Assembly: GCA_023136245.1 (NCBI GenBank)
Contig: JAGLRO010000038.1
Coordinates: 1 to 50,101 of the forward strand
DNA: 50,101 nt
DNA from: Candidatus Heimdallarchaeota archaeon
GTDB lineage: Archaea > Asgardarchaeota > Heimdallarchaeia > Heimdallarchaeales > Heimdallarchaeaceae
Reading direction: 5' to 3'
A model generated the notes under the pieces. It saw only the letters and a list, made by a program, of their open reading frames with translations. It made no database searches and was not told the DNA's origin. A program made the position numbers and the translations under genes. Within the stretch, counting starts at the first letter, position 1. Each line of letters opens with the position of its first letter. This document shows positions 10,501 through 19,627 of this stretch, one piece after another.

Positions 10501-10851
10501 CTAGTTACTTCATTGTCATTACAAGGAGATGCAAAAGATACTATCATTAAAGTACCAGGTGGAATAAAAACTTGGATTAGAAATAGAGTACAAAAACCAT
10601 TTCAGAATTTATTGAATCTTAACGAACCTTGGGTAAGACTCTCTAAAGGAGATCAATCATTGACAATGATTTCACCAGAAGGATTTCATGTAGGAAATAC
10701 AATCTTTGACGCACAAATGGCAATATTCAGTTTAATGGTCAGTATCCTTGAAACTAAACCTGATGAAAAGTCAGAAGAAGAAATAATATTAGCCTTGAAT
10801 CAACCGGAAGATGCGATTTATAATATCAAAAAAGCATTAGCCAGAAAATAA
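7597..10851 (+). CDS. GNAT-family N-acetyltransferase fused to a ~900-aa beta-rich C-terminal region
   Basis: N-terminal GNAT: VGYCGVYPHWRDEDAAYISIIGVHPRVQGKKFGKRLLLKSLEVAKEKG...AVPLYKKVGL; remainder reads as beta-sandwich and mutarotase-like segments. GGTGA SD upstream. Confidence 0.75.
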   Translation: MSELPGKITIFEPKMAAKAAEMFNAFNEIWPGGFGGAVPFDEQRVHDMLDKTSAVADLVALDENDDLVGYCGVYPHWRDEDAAYISIIGVHPRVQGKKFGKRLLLKSLEVAKEKGIARVDLHTWSGNMEAVPLYKKVGLFWVPDTSVYMQDFIPGILQFPLAIDWFEKHPDWYGCFKRELLQAPDKTVVEGMNLYTYVFEVDEDKLAIEIDRYGWGITGFNRTLNGKRIFINIRLASHEIHMGIENSMTINVENESGKTVILPLNIESFKGLEWKEVFPSTLEISQGEKKSLTREFIVDKNAKPFKNNQRGSEVIKTNLEFDGNKIQLVTGAKIQESIKLESPDSYQVVPLGNEITVYIDLLNKTNIELKGEIDYRIKGLIKETQTIDFSLMSEELSGITLPLSIPHDSKETVYTIQATPRIRINGSDFEMPEYNFPLIADVPELSEIVVSPDPDVIYMLTDFWSLRVSLEGGNLIIQRRDLESGTQRSSFEIGPPFGLDLDRSVKYEYELVTNEKGSTLILTADSRKAKGLRIYKHLRVKPGLREIEHWIELENIGKEGTIAAGGKTRAGKTSGLSVNPFGEFARTIIPVNEKYIESDPTLPILSSTLVPQESEMWQETWTAAEILSDSRYNAWFWKPENMAKIYISKGYLERLESNVQILEAGEKMKVVHLWYGDSYSSLSDIRNRWSQLISHKDIPAEEKKYGIQTILPINCNLTSSYICEVGEIVEKTVEFEFATAYPFTGELSLILPKDWNGAFITEEGEQKTIQMPQPVPYSPIPVEVRLELPQEYSKSTELLRLHLSGEFELDFDIPLIVIGKKEVTIEEGEIKDHKIWKIDNGALQFSVPKEIGGNLIKLQDRENRSFLEDNFPEIKPFFFVDYFSGGIQTLYFSFRDENPSSKPEITKTEIIEEGKWKGIKSTWTVENMESLKGQTFSLTYLTLPESNLIRIKMLHDNDTPRRLKFIAALVTSLSLQGDAKDTIIKVPGGIKTWIRNRVQKPFQNLLNLNEPWVRLSKGDQSLTMISPEGFHVGNTIFDAQMAIFSLMVSILETKPDEKSEEEIILALNQPEDAIYNIKKALARK

Positions 10852-11006
10852 TGCTTTTTCTAATCCTAATATTCAAAAGCTAGTTTTGCTCCTACGTGAC
10901 AAGATTACACTATTTTTCTCCAATACGATTTTGTAATTGTTCAATAGTATTAACAAAAAGAAAATCTTATAGTTTTTGAGTAAATTTTTAATTATACCTA
11001 TCCAAT

Positions 11007-12740
11007 ATGAATGCTATAATGAGAAAAATCTACAAATTACTAATGGTTTTACTAGCCTACATTATTGTCTTCAGCTCGTTAATAGTTTTTGCTCAACTTT
11101 GTAATACAGGATTCGGAAATGTAAAAGTTAGAACTATAGTATTAGATGATAACGGTATTCCTATCAATGGTTATCTTTACGAACCTAAAAATGCAGAATC
11201 ATCCAATAATCTACCAGCTGTAGTTTTAATTCATGGAGTAATGAATGCAAAAGAAACAATGAGCGGTATTGCTCTGGAAATGGGCAGAAGAGGAGCTGTC
11301 GCTTTAACAATCGACGCAATAGGACATGGAAATTCTGGTAGAGAAACAGGAAGTGTTGTAGATTACTCATTAGGTGTTGCAACAGCTATTCAGTATCTCA
11401 AATCCTTGTCTTATGTAAATTCAAGTAATGTTGGTCTTGTAGGTCATAGTATGGGAGTGGGGGCTATACGAGCAGCATCTCTAAATGAAGGAAATGTTCA
11501 AGCTCATATTTTCATTGGAGGATTATCTATATCCTCAAATGAATCCATTTATGGTTCTTTAAATTCTTCAACTCCAAGTAATCTACTAATCGCAATTGGA
11601 CAATATGATGAAATTTTTGATGATTTGAATGAAGTAAAAGAAGATATGAAATCCATATTTAATACTTCTGAAACTGTTGTAACAAATCAATTGTATGGTA
11701 GTTTCTCAGACCAAACAGCAAGGAAATTAATTATTCCAAAAACAAATCATTTATTCGAACCTATTAATCGAAACTTAGTGAGAGAATCAATTGACTGGAT
11801 GATTGAAGCTTTTGGAACTGAAAACCAAAAAACTGTATTAATATTCCCATATCGAGATCTATTCATTACTTTAAGCTTTTTTGTTTTTGTAGGATTCTTT
11901 ATTCCATTTGCAAATATTTCGTACGATATCTCATTTTTCAGAAGAAAGAAAACTTATGATGAGAAAATAGATATTAGTTTTAGTTTATGGAAAACAGGAC
12001 TAATTTGGAGTTTACTGCATTTAGTTCTATTTGTCCCACCAATTTTAATTTTTGGTATGGGAGCAGTTCTTATCCCTCTTTCCTTGGGATTCACAGCAAT
12101 ATTTTGGATGCTTTCATTAACAATAGTTGGAGTAATCTGGGTATTAATTAATCTAAAGAGAAAGAATCCTGAAATTAGTTACAAAGAAATAATAAAAGAA
12201 ATAGGAAAACGATACACAAATTGGAGAATGCTGGTTTTTGCATTGGAATGTTTGTTGCTTCTGATCATAATAGATCTAATTGTAGAGCAAATTCCAGGAA
12301 TAAGTATGAAACTAATAGTACCTTTGTTCAACAATTTCTCTTGGCTGCGAATGTCTATGTTCTTGATTCTTCTACCTTTTTTGCTCTTATATTTCTCTGT
12401 GGATGGTCTGTTCATATCCGGTATTTATAGAGCAAAGATTAAAGAAAAAACATTATCCAGCAGAATACTTACAACTTCCAAAATTGTTGGGATAAAGATC
12501 TTACCTTTAGTACTAGTTTTGTTGGTTCAATACATTCCACTACTACTATTCGATTTCAAAATTCTATCTGGATTCCTAGGTTTCAGTATGCAGTTCATTA
12601 TTATGCTGCTTCCTTTATTCATTATTTATACAATAATAACAACATGGTTATTTGATAAAACAGGAACAGTTGAATCAGGAGCATTACTTAATGCTTTCCT
12701 ATTTGCATGGACTTTAGCTACATTATTACCCATTAGCTAG
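11007..12740 (+). CDS. Alpha/beta hydrolase with multi-pass transmembrane C-terminal domain
   Basis: VVLIHGVMNAKETMSG...LVGHSMGVGAIRAAS (nucleophile elbow GHSMG), later H; several hydrophobic helices after residue ~275. Confidence 0.75.
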   Translation: MNAIMRKIYKLLMVLLAYIIVFSSLIVFAQLCNTGFGNVKVRTIVLDDNGIPINGYLYEPKNAESSNNLPAVVLIHGVMNAKETMSGIALEMGRRGAVALTIDAIGHGNSGRETGSVVDYSLGVATAIQYLKSLSYVNSSNVGLVGHSMGVGAIRAASLNEGNVQAHIFIGGLSISSNESIYGSLNSSTPSNLLIAIGQYDEIFDDLNEVKEDMKSIFNTSETVVTNQLYGSFSDQTARKLIIPKTNHLFEPINRNLVRESIDWMIEAFGTENQKTVLIFPYRDLFITLSFFVFVGFFIPFANISYDISFFRRKKTYDEKIDISFSLWKTGLIWSLLHLVLFVPPILIFGMGAVLIPLSLGFTAIFWMLSLTIVGVIWVLINLKRKNPEISYKEIIKEIGKRYTNWRMLVFALECLLLLIIIDLIVEQIPGISMKLIVPLFNNFSWLRMSMFLILLPFLLLYFSVDGLFISGIYRAKIKEKTLSSRILTTSKIVGIKILPLVLVLLVQYIPLLLFDFKILSGFLGFSMQFIIMLLPLFIIYTIITTWLFDKTGTVESGALLNAFLFAWTLATLLPIS

Positions 12741-12756
12741 AATAATATTAAGCTAA

Positions 12757-13398
12757 TCAAAATGGAGCTGTAATTGCGATATATACTGCGAAATAGTGGA
12801 AAGTTCCTCCTGCAATGATAAGTATATGAAAGATATCATGAAAGTTGAATATTTCAGGAATTATTTCTTTATTCATAATATGTAAAATCGCTCCAACACT
12901 GAAAGCTAAACCTCCTAAGAAAACTAAAATCATAACTGTCACAGGCATTATTGCTATGAATTTTCGAATTGGAAAAATAGCCATCCATCCCATTAGTAAA
13001 TAGATACTAGTTTCTATCCATCTTGATAAATCCAAAATAAAGGGTTTGAGAATCAATCCAAGTAGAACTAAAAACCATTGAGCTGAAATAATTCCCCAGC
13101 GCCATGCACCAGATAAGTAAATGTAAGACAAAGGAGTATAGGACCCAGCTATCATAACAAAGATAGCAACATGATCTAGAATCCTCCAAAAAGAAAATTC
13201 ATCTTCCTTTTTCTTAAAAAAATGATATAATGTACTTGAAGCAAAAAGCAAAATTACAGCAAAACTATAAAGAGGAGCTATGAACCGATGAGATTCATTC
13301 CTAATGGTTGCTATAGTAATAAAAATAGAACCTGTTATAGCAATAAGTAGTCCAGCAAAATGTGAATATACAGCAAATCGTTCATTTTTTAACAACAC
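12757..13398 (-). CDS. Hemolysin III / PAQR-family membrane protein
   Basis: STLYHFFKKK...LDHVAIFVMIAGSYTPLSYIYLSGAWRWGI...FHDIFHILIIAGGTFHYFAVY; seven-TM HlyIII signature. Confidence 0.85.
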   Translation of the reverse strand: MLLKNERFAVYSHFAGLLIAITGSIFITIATIRNESHRFIAPLYSFAVILLFASSTLYHFFKKKEDEFSFWRILDHVAIFVMIAGSYTPLSYIYLSGAWRWGIISAQWFLVLLGLILKPFILDLSRWIETSIYLLMGWMAIFPIRKFIAIMPVTVMILVFLGGLAFSVGAILHIMNKEIIPEIFNFHDIFHILIIAGGTFHYFAVYIAITAPF

Positions 13399-13482
13399 AA
13401 TTACCCGCTTTTTGTTATGACAATTGATGTAGATTTGCTGATGTCACTAGTTCATAAATCTTACATTAAGACAAAAATTATA

Positions 13483-14055
13483 CTAGTATTTTGAGACAAT
13501 TTCTTTGTGTTTAAAGCAATCAACTCGATGGTCATTTACCATTCCAACAGCTTGCATAAAAGCGTAAATAATAGTACTACCCACAAACTTCATTCCTCTT
13601 TTCTTTAAATCTTTGGAGATTTTATCAGAGATCTCTGTTTGTGAAGGAACTTCCTTCCAAGACTTAACATTGTTATTAATTGGTTTATTGTCAACAAAAC
13701 GCCAGATATATTTGTCAAAGGAACCAAATTCTTCACGAATTTTCAAAAAAACCTTAGCGTTTAGAATGGTGGATTCAATCTTAAGCTTATTCCGAATGAT
13801 ACCTTCGTCTTTAATTAATCTCTTAACATCTTTTTGCTCAAATTTAGCGATTTTACGAAAATCAAAATTAGCAAAGGCTCTTCTATAACCTTCTCTTCGC
13901 TTGAGTATAGTCATCCAACTAAGACCAGCTTGTGCGCCTTCTAAGATTATGAATTCAAAGAGCTCCTTATCATCATGAGCAGGAACACCCCACTCATTAT
14001 CGTGATAAGCTCGGGATAAATCGTTTTCATCTCCCCAACATCGTTTACGTTCCAT
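13483..14055 (-). CDS. tag: DNA-3-methyladenine glycosylase I
   Basis: MERKRCWGDENDLSRAYHDNEWGVPAHDDKELFEFIILEGAQAGLSWMTILKRREGYRRAFANFD...KFVGSTIIYAFMQAVGMVNDH. Confidence 0.93.
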   Translation of the reverse strand: MERKRCWGDENDLSRAYHDNEWGVPAHDDKELFEFIILEGAQAGLSWMTILKRREGYRRAFANFDFRKIAKFEQKDVKRLIKDEGIIRNKLKIESTILNAKVFLKIREEFGSFDKYIWRFVDNKPINNNVKSWKEVPSQTEISDKISKDLKKRGMKFVGSTIIYAFMQAVGMVNDHRVDCFKHKEIVSKY

Positions 14056-14106
14056 ATTCTTGTATAGAAAGTTCTATTTCAAAAATGTTATCGAAAGGAT
14101 GATAAT

Positions 14107-14277
14107 TTAAAAAGCCTTCATTCGAGACTTGATATATTCTGCCCATTTCCAGGGTTTTTTAGCTGCGTTACCGTAAATTGATTCAGAAGATTTCTTAGTA
14201 ATAGCTTGAACGTCATCCTCCTCCAAGCGATCATCATAGTAATTGTCAATCTTCCTAATCCGTTTCTGTTTAGACAT
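14107..14277 (-). CDS. Small hypothetical protein (56 aa)
   Basis: Manual reverse translation: MSKQKRIRKIDNYYDDRLEEDDVQAITKKSSESIYGNAAKKPWKWAEYIKSRMKAF*; fills the gap between tag and hsp20. Below the ORF-track size limit. Confidence 0.5.
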   Translation of the reverse strand: MSKQKRIRKIDNYYDDRLEEDDVQAITKKSSESIYGNAAKKPWKWAEYIKSRMKAF

Positions 14278-14352
14278 TAAAATCAAACTCTGCTCTTAGA
14301 ATAATATACGAGACAGAATATATATAATTTTCATTAAGAAGTAAATACGATA

Positions 14353-14363
14353 CATTTATATAT
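14353..14363 (+). promoter_or_regulatory. Putative TATA box for the hsp20-cdc48 operon
   Basis: catttatatatc ~80 nt upstream of the hsp20 start; followed by inverted repeat GTATTG-N11-CAATAC. Confidence 0.4.
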
Positions 14364-14438
14364 CATTAAATGGCAGTATTGTATAGTTGGTTCAATACCA
14401 CAAGTAGATTACCACAATCACATATTAGGTGATTTTAA

Positions 14439-15104
14439 ATGAACAAAAAGGACAAAAAAGATATAGATGAATTCTTTCGCAAATTAGGCGAGGAATTCCG
14501 TACTGTTCGTTTCTACACAAACGTTAATGGTGTAGAAAAAGAATATGGTTATGACTATCAGCGTGATTCTGATGGTGAAGAAGAATATCGTGAAATCGGT
14601 GAGATTCCTGATGAGTTCGGTAGAGAGTTTTTTGATCGACTTCAAAATCTCAACAAATCATTTGATTGGGACAATAATCTCTTTTCTCGCTCTTTAGAGA
14701 GATTTGCAGATATTTTTCCAAGCTTTGACAAATTATTTGGTGGCTTGGGGAACCCTCGCTTACTCTCTGGTACTGAGGAAGAAACAAAGGTTCTTGATCA
14801 TAAACCTGCGGGAGATTATTCTGTAGCTTATGATCTTCAAGTTGACAAGGAAAACAATCAACTTTATCTCATTGTTGAGCTTCCTGGTTTCACTAAAGAA
14901 CAAGTTAATCTTAAATTAGTCAAAAACCATTTGCACTTGATTGCTGAAAACGGCAAGAGACAAATTGACACTAAAATCGCTCTTCAACACGAGATTGATA
15001 AAGAGATGAAAATTGCTGCTACCATGAAACATGGCATTTTAGAAGTCAAACTACAGCTAGTTGAGTCTGAAAATGGGGATGAAACTGACATCCCTGTCAA
15101 CTAG
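14439..15104 (+). CDS. Hsp20/alpha-crystallin-family small heat-shock protein
   Basis: Alpha-crystallin core AYDLQVDKENNQLYLIVELPGFTKEQVNLKLVKNHLHLIAENG...MKHGILEVKLQLVE; leader ggtgattttaaATG. Confidence 0.85.
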   Translation: MNKKDKKDIDEFFRKLGEEFRTVRFYTNVNGVEKEYGYDYQRDSDGEEEYREIGEIPDEFGREFFDRLQNLNKSFDWDNNLFSRSLERFADIFPSFDKLFGGLGNPRLLSGTEEETKVLDHKPAGDYSVAYDLQVDKENNQLYLIVELPGFTKEQVNLKLVKNHLHLIAENGKRQIDTKIALQHEIDKEMKIAATMKHGILEVKLQLVESENGDETDIPVN

Positions 15105-15136
15105 TTTTTTTCTAATTAATTATTATTGGTGATTTT

Positions 15137-17368
15137 ATGTCAGATACTGAAGAAAAAAAAGAAAAGCAGTTGCGAGTTAAAGAAGCTCTCCAAAGAGATG
15201 TTGGTCGAGGAATAGTTAGAATTTCTCAAGATATTGCTGATAATCTTAAAATTGGTACTGGAGATGTTGTTTGTATTGAGGGAAATAAAAAGACTTATGC
15301 TCGCGGATGGAGAGGAATCCCTGAAGATTTTGGTAAGAACATCGTTCGTCTCGATCGTATGATTCGTATGAATGCTGAAGTCGGCATAGATGATAGAGTA
15401 GCAATTTCTAAAGCTTCTGCTACTAAAGCAAGAAAAATCATTTTCGCTCCCACTGAAAGAGTTCAAATCCAAGGTATAGAAAATTGGCTTAAACAAACAC
15501 TAGAAGATAGAGTTCTAACAGCTGGTGATATTATTCCTATTGGTTTGGGTATGTCTAGAAAGTTGTATTTAGGTGTTGCTTCTTTTACCCCTGCAGCTGA
15601 TGCTGTTATTATGACTGCTGAAACTAATATTCAAATCAGTGATAAACCATGGGAGGACATTAAAGCCTTAGAAGTTAAACAAATGTCATATGAAGACATC
15701 GGTGGTCTTTCTGAAGAAATCTCTCGTATTCGTGAAATGATTGAATTACCGTTGAGACATCCTGAACTTTTCAAAAGACTTGGAATCGAACCTCCTAAAG
15801 GAGTTTTACTCCATGGTCCTCCCGGAACAGGAAAAACTCTCTTAGCTAGAGCTGTTGCTAATGAAACAGAAGCTAATTTCTATGTTTTATCTGGTCCTGA
15901 AATTATGTCAAAATTTTACGGTGAATCAGAACAAAAACTTCGTGACCTCTTTAAGGAAGCATTTGATAATGCACCTAGTATTTTGTTTATCGACGAACTA
16001 GATGCAATAGCGCCCAAACGTGAAGAAGTTTCTGGAGAAGTTGAAAGAAGAATTGTTGCTCAACTCTTAGCTTTAATGGATGGTTTAGAGTCTCGAGGTC
16101 AAGTAATTGTTATTGGAGCTACCAATCGAGTTAATGCAATCGATCCTGCTCTAAGAAGACCTGGTCGTTTTGATCGAGAGATTGAGTTAGGTATTCCTGA
16201 TAGAGAAGGTCGTTATGAAATATTATTGATTCACACTCGTGGAATGCCAATTTTTGAGGATGTTGACCTAGGACGTCTTGCTGATATGACTCATGGTTTT
16301 GTTGGTGCAGACATCTCTGCCTTAGTTAAAGAATCAGCTATGCAATCATTACGAAGAGTATTACCTGAAATCAATCTTGAAGACGAAGAGGTCCCTCTAG
16401 AAATTTTACAAAGTATTAATGTAACCAACGATGACTTCCTTAATGGTCTCAGAACTGTCGAACCATCTGCTCTACGAGAAGTATTTGTTGAGGTACCTAA
16501 TGTTACTTGGGAAGATATAGGCGGACTAGATGAAGTAAAACAAGAAATGCGTCAATCAATTGAATGGCCTCTAAAATACAAGGGATTATACAAATCTATG
16601 AATGCTCATCCACCAAAAGGAATTCTTCTTTATGGTCTTCCAGGAACTGGAAAAACTTTGATTGCCAAAGCTGTTGCTCATGAATCAGAAGCAAATTTCA
16701 TTAGTATAAAAGGACCTGAAATCCTTTCTAAGTGGGTTGGAGAATCTGAGAAAGCAATACGTGAGATTTTCCGTAAAGCAAGACAAGCTGCTCCTTGTAT
16801 AATCTTCCTTGATGAAATCGATTCTATTACCCCCGTTAGAGGAAGAAGCCATGATTCAGGTGTCACTGAGAGAGTTATAAGTCAGATTCTAACAGAGATT
16901 GATGGACTAGAAGAATTGAGAAACGTTGTGGTCATTGCTGCAACTAATCGTCCAGATATGGTGGATCCTGCGTTGTTACGACCAGGTAGATTTGATCGAT
17001 TAATTAGAATAATATCTCCAAATTTTGAAGGCCGAAAACAAATTTTTGAAATACACTTAAAGGAAACTCCTCTTTCAGATGATGTTAATATTGATGATTT
17101 AGCAAGAGAAACTGAAGGTTTCTCCGGAGCAGATATCGCTGCCATTTGTAGTGAAAGTAAACTGATAGCGATCAAAAACTACGTTGTAGAACATGGAGAT
17201 AATATTAAAGCAGATGATGAGTTGGATCCAGAAAAATGTGATTGTAATGTTTCACAAAAAATCCTTCTAGAGGCACTAGAACAAACAAAACCCACAGAAG
17301 AGAGAGCTGTAGCGGTAGGTAAAGACATACGAAAGAAGCTTGATAAAACAGATATGGGTTTTGTTTAA
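15137..17368 (+). CDS. CDC48/VCP-like double-AAA+ ATPase
   Basis: Two AAA modules: [18 protein letters not shown] / [13 protein letters not shown] and [18 protein letters not shown] / [14 protein letters not shown]-terminal double-psi-barrel-like region. Confidence 0.97.
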   Translation: MSDTEEKKEKQLRVKEALQRDVGRGIVRISQDIADNLKIGTGDVVCIEGNKKTYARGWRGIPEDFGKNIVRLDRMIRMNAEVGIDDRVAISKASATKARKIIFAPTERVQIQGIENWLKQTLEDRVLTAGDIIPIGLGMSRKLYLGVASFTPAADAVIMTAETNIQISDKPWEDIKALEVKQMSYEDIGGLSEEISRIREMIELPLRHPELFKRLGIEPPKGVLLHGPPGTGKTLLARAVANETEANFYVLSGPEIMSKFYGESEQKLRDLFKEAFDNAPSILFIDELDAIAPKREEVSGEVERRIVAQLLALMDGLESRGQVIVIGATNRVNAIDPALRRPGRFDREIELGIPDREGRYEILLIHTRGMPIFEDVDLGRLADMTHGFVGADISALVKESAMQSLRRVLPEINLEDEEVPLEILQSINVTNDDFLNGLRTVEPSALREVFVEVPNVTWEDIGGLDEVKQEMRQSIEWPLKYKGLYKSMNAHPPKGILLYGLPGTGKTLIAKAVAHESEANFISIKGPEILSKWVGESEKAIREIFRKARQAAPCIIFLDEIDSITPVRGRSHDSGVTERVISQILTEIDGLEELRNVVVIAATNRPDMVDPALLRPGRFDRLIRIISPNFEGRKQIFEIHLKETPLSDDVNIDDLARETEGFSGADIAAICSESKLIAIKNYVVEHGDNIKADDELDPEKCDCNVSQKILLEALEQTKPTEERAVAVGKDIRKKLDKTDMGFV

Positions 17369-17391
17369 TCCCATATCCTAAAGGTGTTAAC

Positions 17392-18117
17392 ATGCTCGAA
17401 TCCAACAGTAAAGAAGATATTGATGTTTTTGAACTTCTAGACTTTCTTTCGAACACTACAAGGAGAAAAATTCTTGAACTTCTATCGGCTGAAGACCTTT
17501 ATCCCTTCCAGATTTCAAGGATTCTGAAAATCTCCCCGAGATTAATTAAAGAATATCTTACAGAGCTAGAGAATTTAGGTTTAATATCAATGGAAAAACG
17601 TGATAGTGACAAAGGTCCTCAAAGAATATATGCTAGTCTTAACAACGCTTTCTCTTTAATCATTGATGTTGCTCAAAACACTTTTGATGTTAAGTATGTT
17701 CGAGCAGAAAAAACAATCAGAGAAAAGCAAAAAACAGTATTAAAGAAAGAGAAAGTTATAAAACAAATTTCTAAGAATATCGCTGAAATTAGGGATAATC
17801 TTAGAGATAAACTTAGTGAGATTAGAGAATTAGATGAAACCAGAAAACAACATGTTGAAGAAATAAATAAAGTATTTAGTTTATTCAATGATATAATCGC
17901 AAATGTCGTCAACAATTACGATGATAGAGTAATTGTAAGAAATATGTTTAAAATCCTAATTACTAAACCAGACAATCGTGTATCTTTAACAGAACTTTCA
18001 GGAAGACTTAGAATGTGGAGAGGAGATTTAAGCAATAGAATAGATCGTTTAACTGAGGAAACAAATCTTATTAAAAGCGAGGAAGATAGACGAGGAGAGA
18101 TTTGGTACTCTATCTAA
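17392..18117 (+). CDS. ArsR-like winged-helix regulator with coiled coil and second C-terminal wHTH-like domain
   Basis: LDFLSNTTRRKILELLSAEDLYPFQISRILKISPRLIKEYLTELENLGLISM; coiled-coil middle; C-term MFKILITKPDNRVSLTELSGRLRMWRGDLSNRIDRLTEETNLI. Confidence 0.75.
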   Translation: MLESNSKEDIDVFELLDFLSNTTRRKILELLSAEDLYPFQISRILKISPRLIKEYLTELENLGLISMEKRDSDKGPQRIYASLNNAFSLIIDVAQNTFDVKYVRAEKTIREKQKTVLKKEKVIKQISKNIAEIRDNLRDKLSEIRELDETRKQHVEEINKVFSLFNDIIANVVNNYDDRVIVRNMFKILITKPDNRVSLTELSGRLRMWRGDLSNRIDRLTEETNLIKSEEDRRGEIWYSI

Positions 18118-18157
18118 TCTCTTAAAATATCTTTTTTCTTTTCATACCTAGGTTAAA

Positions 18158-19516
18158 TTGACCAAGAAACGAGATTCGATACTCCATATTGGTTTTGATG
18201 ATACTGATTCCCTTAGTGGAAGTTGTACCACACATATCGCAACTAAAATCATTCATCGTATCTCTGAAGAAGTTGAATTCTTAGATTATCCACGTCTAAT
18301 TCGGAATAATCCTAATGTTCCTTGGAAAACAAGAGGTAATGGTGCCATTGCATTTACATTAGGTTTAAAGAATGAAAATATAGAAAATGTTTTTTCAACT
18401 GCTTCTCAGATTATTGAAGATCTTCATCAGAAAGACCCTAATACAAATCCAGGACTTGTTGCCGTCAAGAACCATATACCTAATGAGATCAAGCAATTTT
18501 CAATCAATGCGTTGAAAGATGTCATATCGATTAATAAAGCAAAAGCGATAGCAAGAAAATTCTGTTCTTACCACTTTACAATTGGAAACGGTAGAGGATT
18601 AATTGGAGCAATAGCAGCAATTGGAAACAATCTAAATCCGGAGAAAGAAGACTTTTCTTACGAGCTTTTATCTTATAGATCACCGGAATATATAGGCAAA
18701 AAAAGACAAGTAAGTTCCGAATCAGTTCGAAAAATGGACAAACAGCTTTCACCTCATGTTTTTAATAACATCGACGAAGAATCTGGAAAAATCCTAATTA
18801 CTCCTGCAGGAAAGGACCCTGTGCTTTATGGTATCCGAGGAGAAACTCCTGAAGTTCTTTTGGAAGCGTTCGATCTAGTTCATGTATCTGAACCGGTTGA
18901 ATCATTTTGCATCTTCAGAACAAATCAAGGAACTGATCAACATTTCAATTATTCTGATTCTATGATTAGGAATTTTAGTGTATATAAAGGAGAGATTGAA
19001 GTCATTGAAAAACCAAGAATACTTCTAGGGGGACACACAATCTTCAATGCTAGTACAGTAAAGGACAATAAAATCATCGATGTTGCAGCTTTTGAACCCA
19101 GTAAGAAGTTTAGAGAAGTTGTACGGAAACTTCTTCCAGGAGATAGAATTATGGCATATGGTGGAATAAAATATAAGCAAGAATATCAGAAATTCACAAT
19201 TCAATTGGAAAAATGTGAAGTTGTCCATATATCAGAGCAATTCAAGGAAGAATCACCTTTCTGTCCAAATTGTAGTAAAAGAATGATTAGTGCTGGGAAA
19301 AACAAAGGATACAAATGTAGAAAATGTGGTCATAAGGATCGTAATATTACAAAATTAAGAGTTCCCATTATAAGAAACTTAACAAGAGGATTATATATTC
19401 CACCAGCACAAGCACAAAGGCATCTAGTCAAACCATTTCGACGATATAATCTATCAAAAAAGGACAATGTGAATTTTGTTGAAAACTGGTACAAAATACT
19501 CTCTAAAACACAGTAA
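18158..19516 (+). CDS. tiaS: tRNA(Ile2) 2-agmatinylcytidine synthetase TiaS
   Basis: ILHIGFDDTDSLSGSCTTHIATKI, RLIRNNPNVPWKTRGNGAIAF, C-terminal zinc ribbon CPNCSKRMISAGKNKGYKCRKCG; TTG start. Confidence 0.92.
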   Translation: MTKKRDSILHIGFDDTDSLSGSCTTHIATKIIHRISEEVEFLDYPRLIRNNPNVPWKTRGNGAIAFTLGLKNENIENVFSTASQIIEDLHQKDPNTNPGLVAVKNHIPNEIKQFSINALKDVISINKAKAIARKFCSYHFTIGNGRGLIGAIAAIGNNLNPEKEDFSYELLSYRSPEYIGKKRQVSSESVRKMDKQLSPHVFNNIDEESGKILITPAGKDPVLYGIRGETPEVLLEAFDLVHVSEPVESFCIFRTNQGTDQHFNYSDSMIRNFSVYKGEIEVIEKPRILLGGHTIFNASTVKDNKIIDVAAFEPSKKFREVVRKLLPGDRIMAYGGIKYKQEYQKFTIQLEKCEVVHISEQFKEESPFCPNCSKRMISAGKNKGYKCRKCGHKDRNITKLRVPIIRNLTRGLYIPPAQAQRHLVKPFRRYNLSKKDNVNFVENWYKILSKTQ

Positions 19517-19627
19517 GGAACCCTCCCCAAGGTTAACTCAGGAACTCGCTGAGTTTTGGTTGAAAAATTATCTACTCAGCTAGCAAAATAAGGTGAGTGT
19601 CTATTTAAGTTTAACTCGTACTAGGGG

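Noticed and set aside
8967-10547. Several antisense ORFs inside the GNAT-fusion gene
   Set aside because: Shadow ORFs opposite a long, coherent coding frame with its own SD sequence.
15140-17456. Antisense ORFs inside cdc48 (118, 62, 97, 83 aa)
   Set aside because: Opposite an unmistakable double-AAA+ ATPase; Ser/Phe-rich shadow translations.
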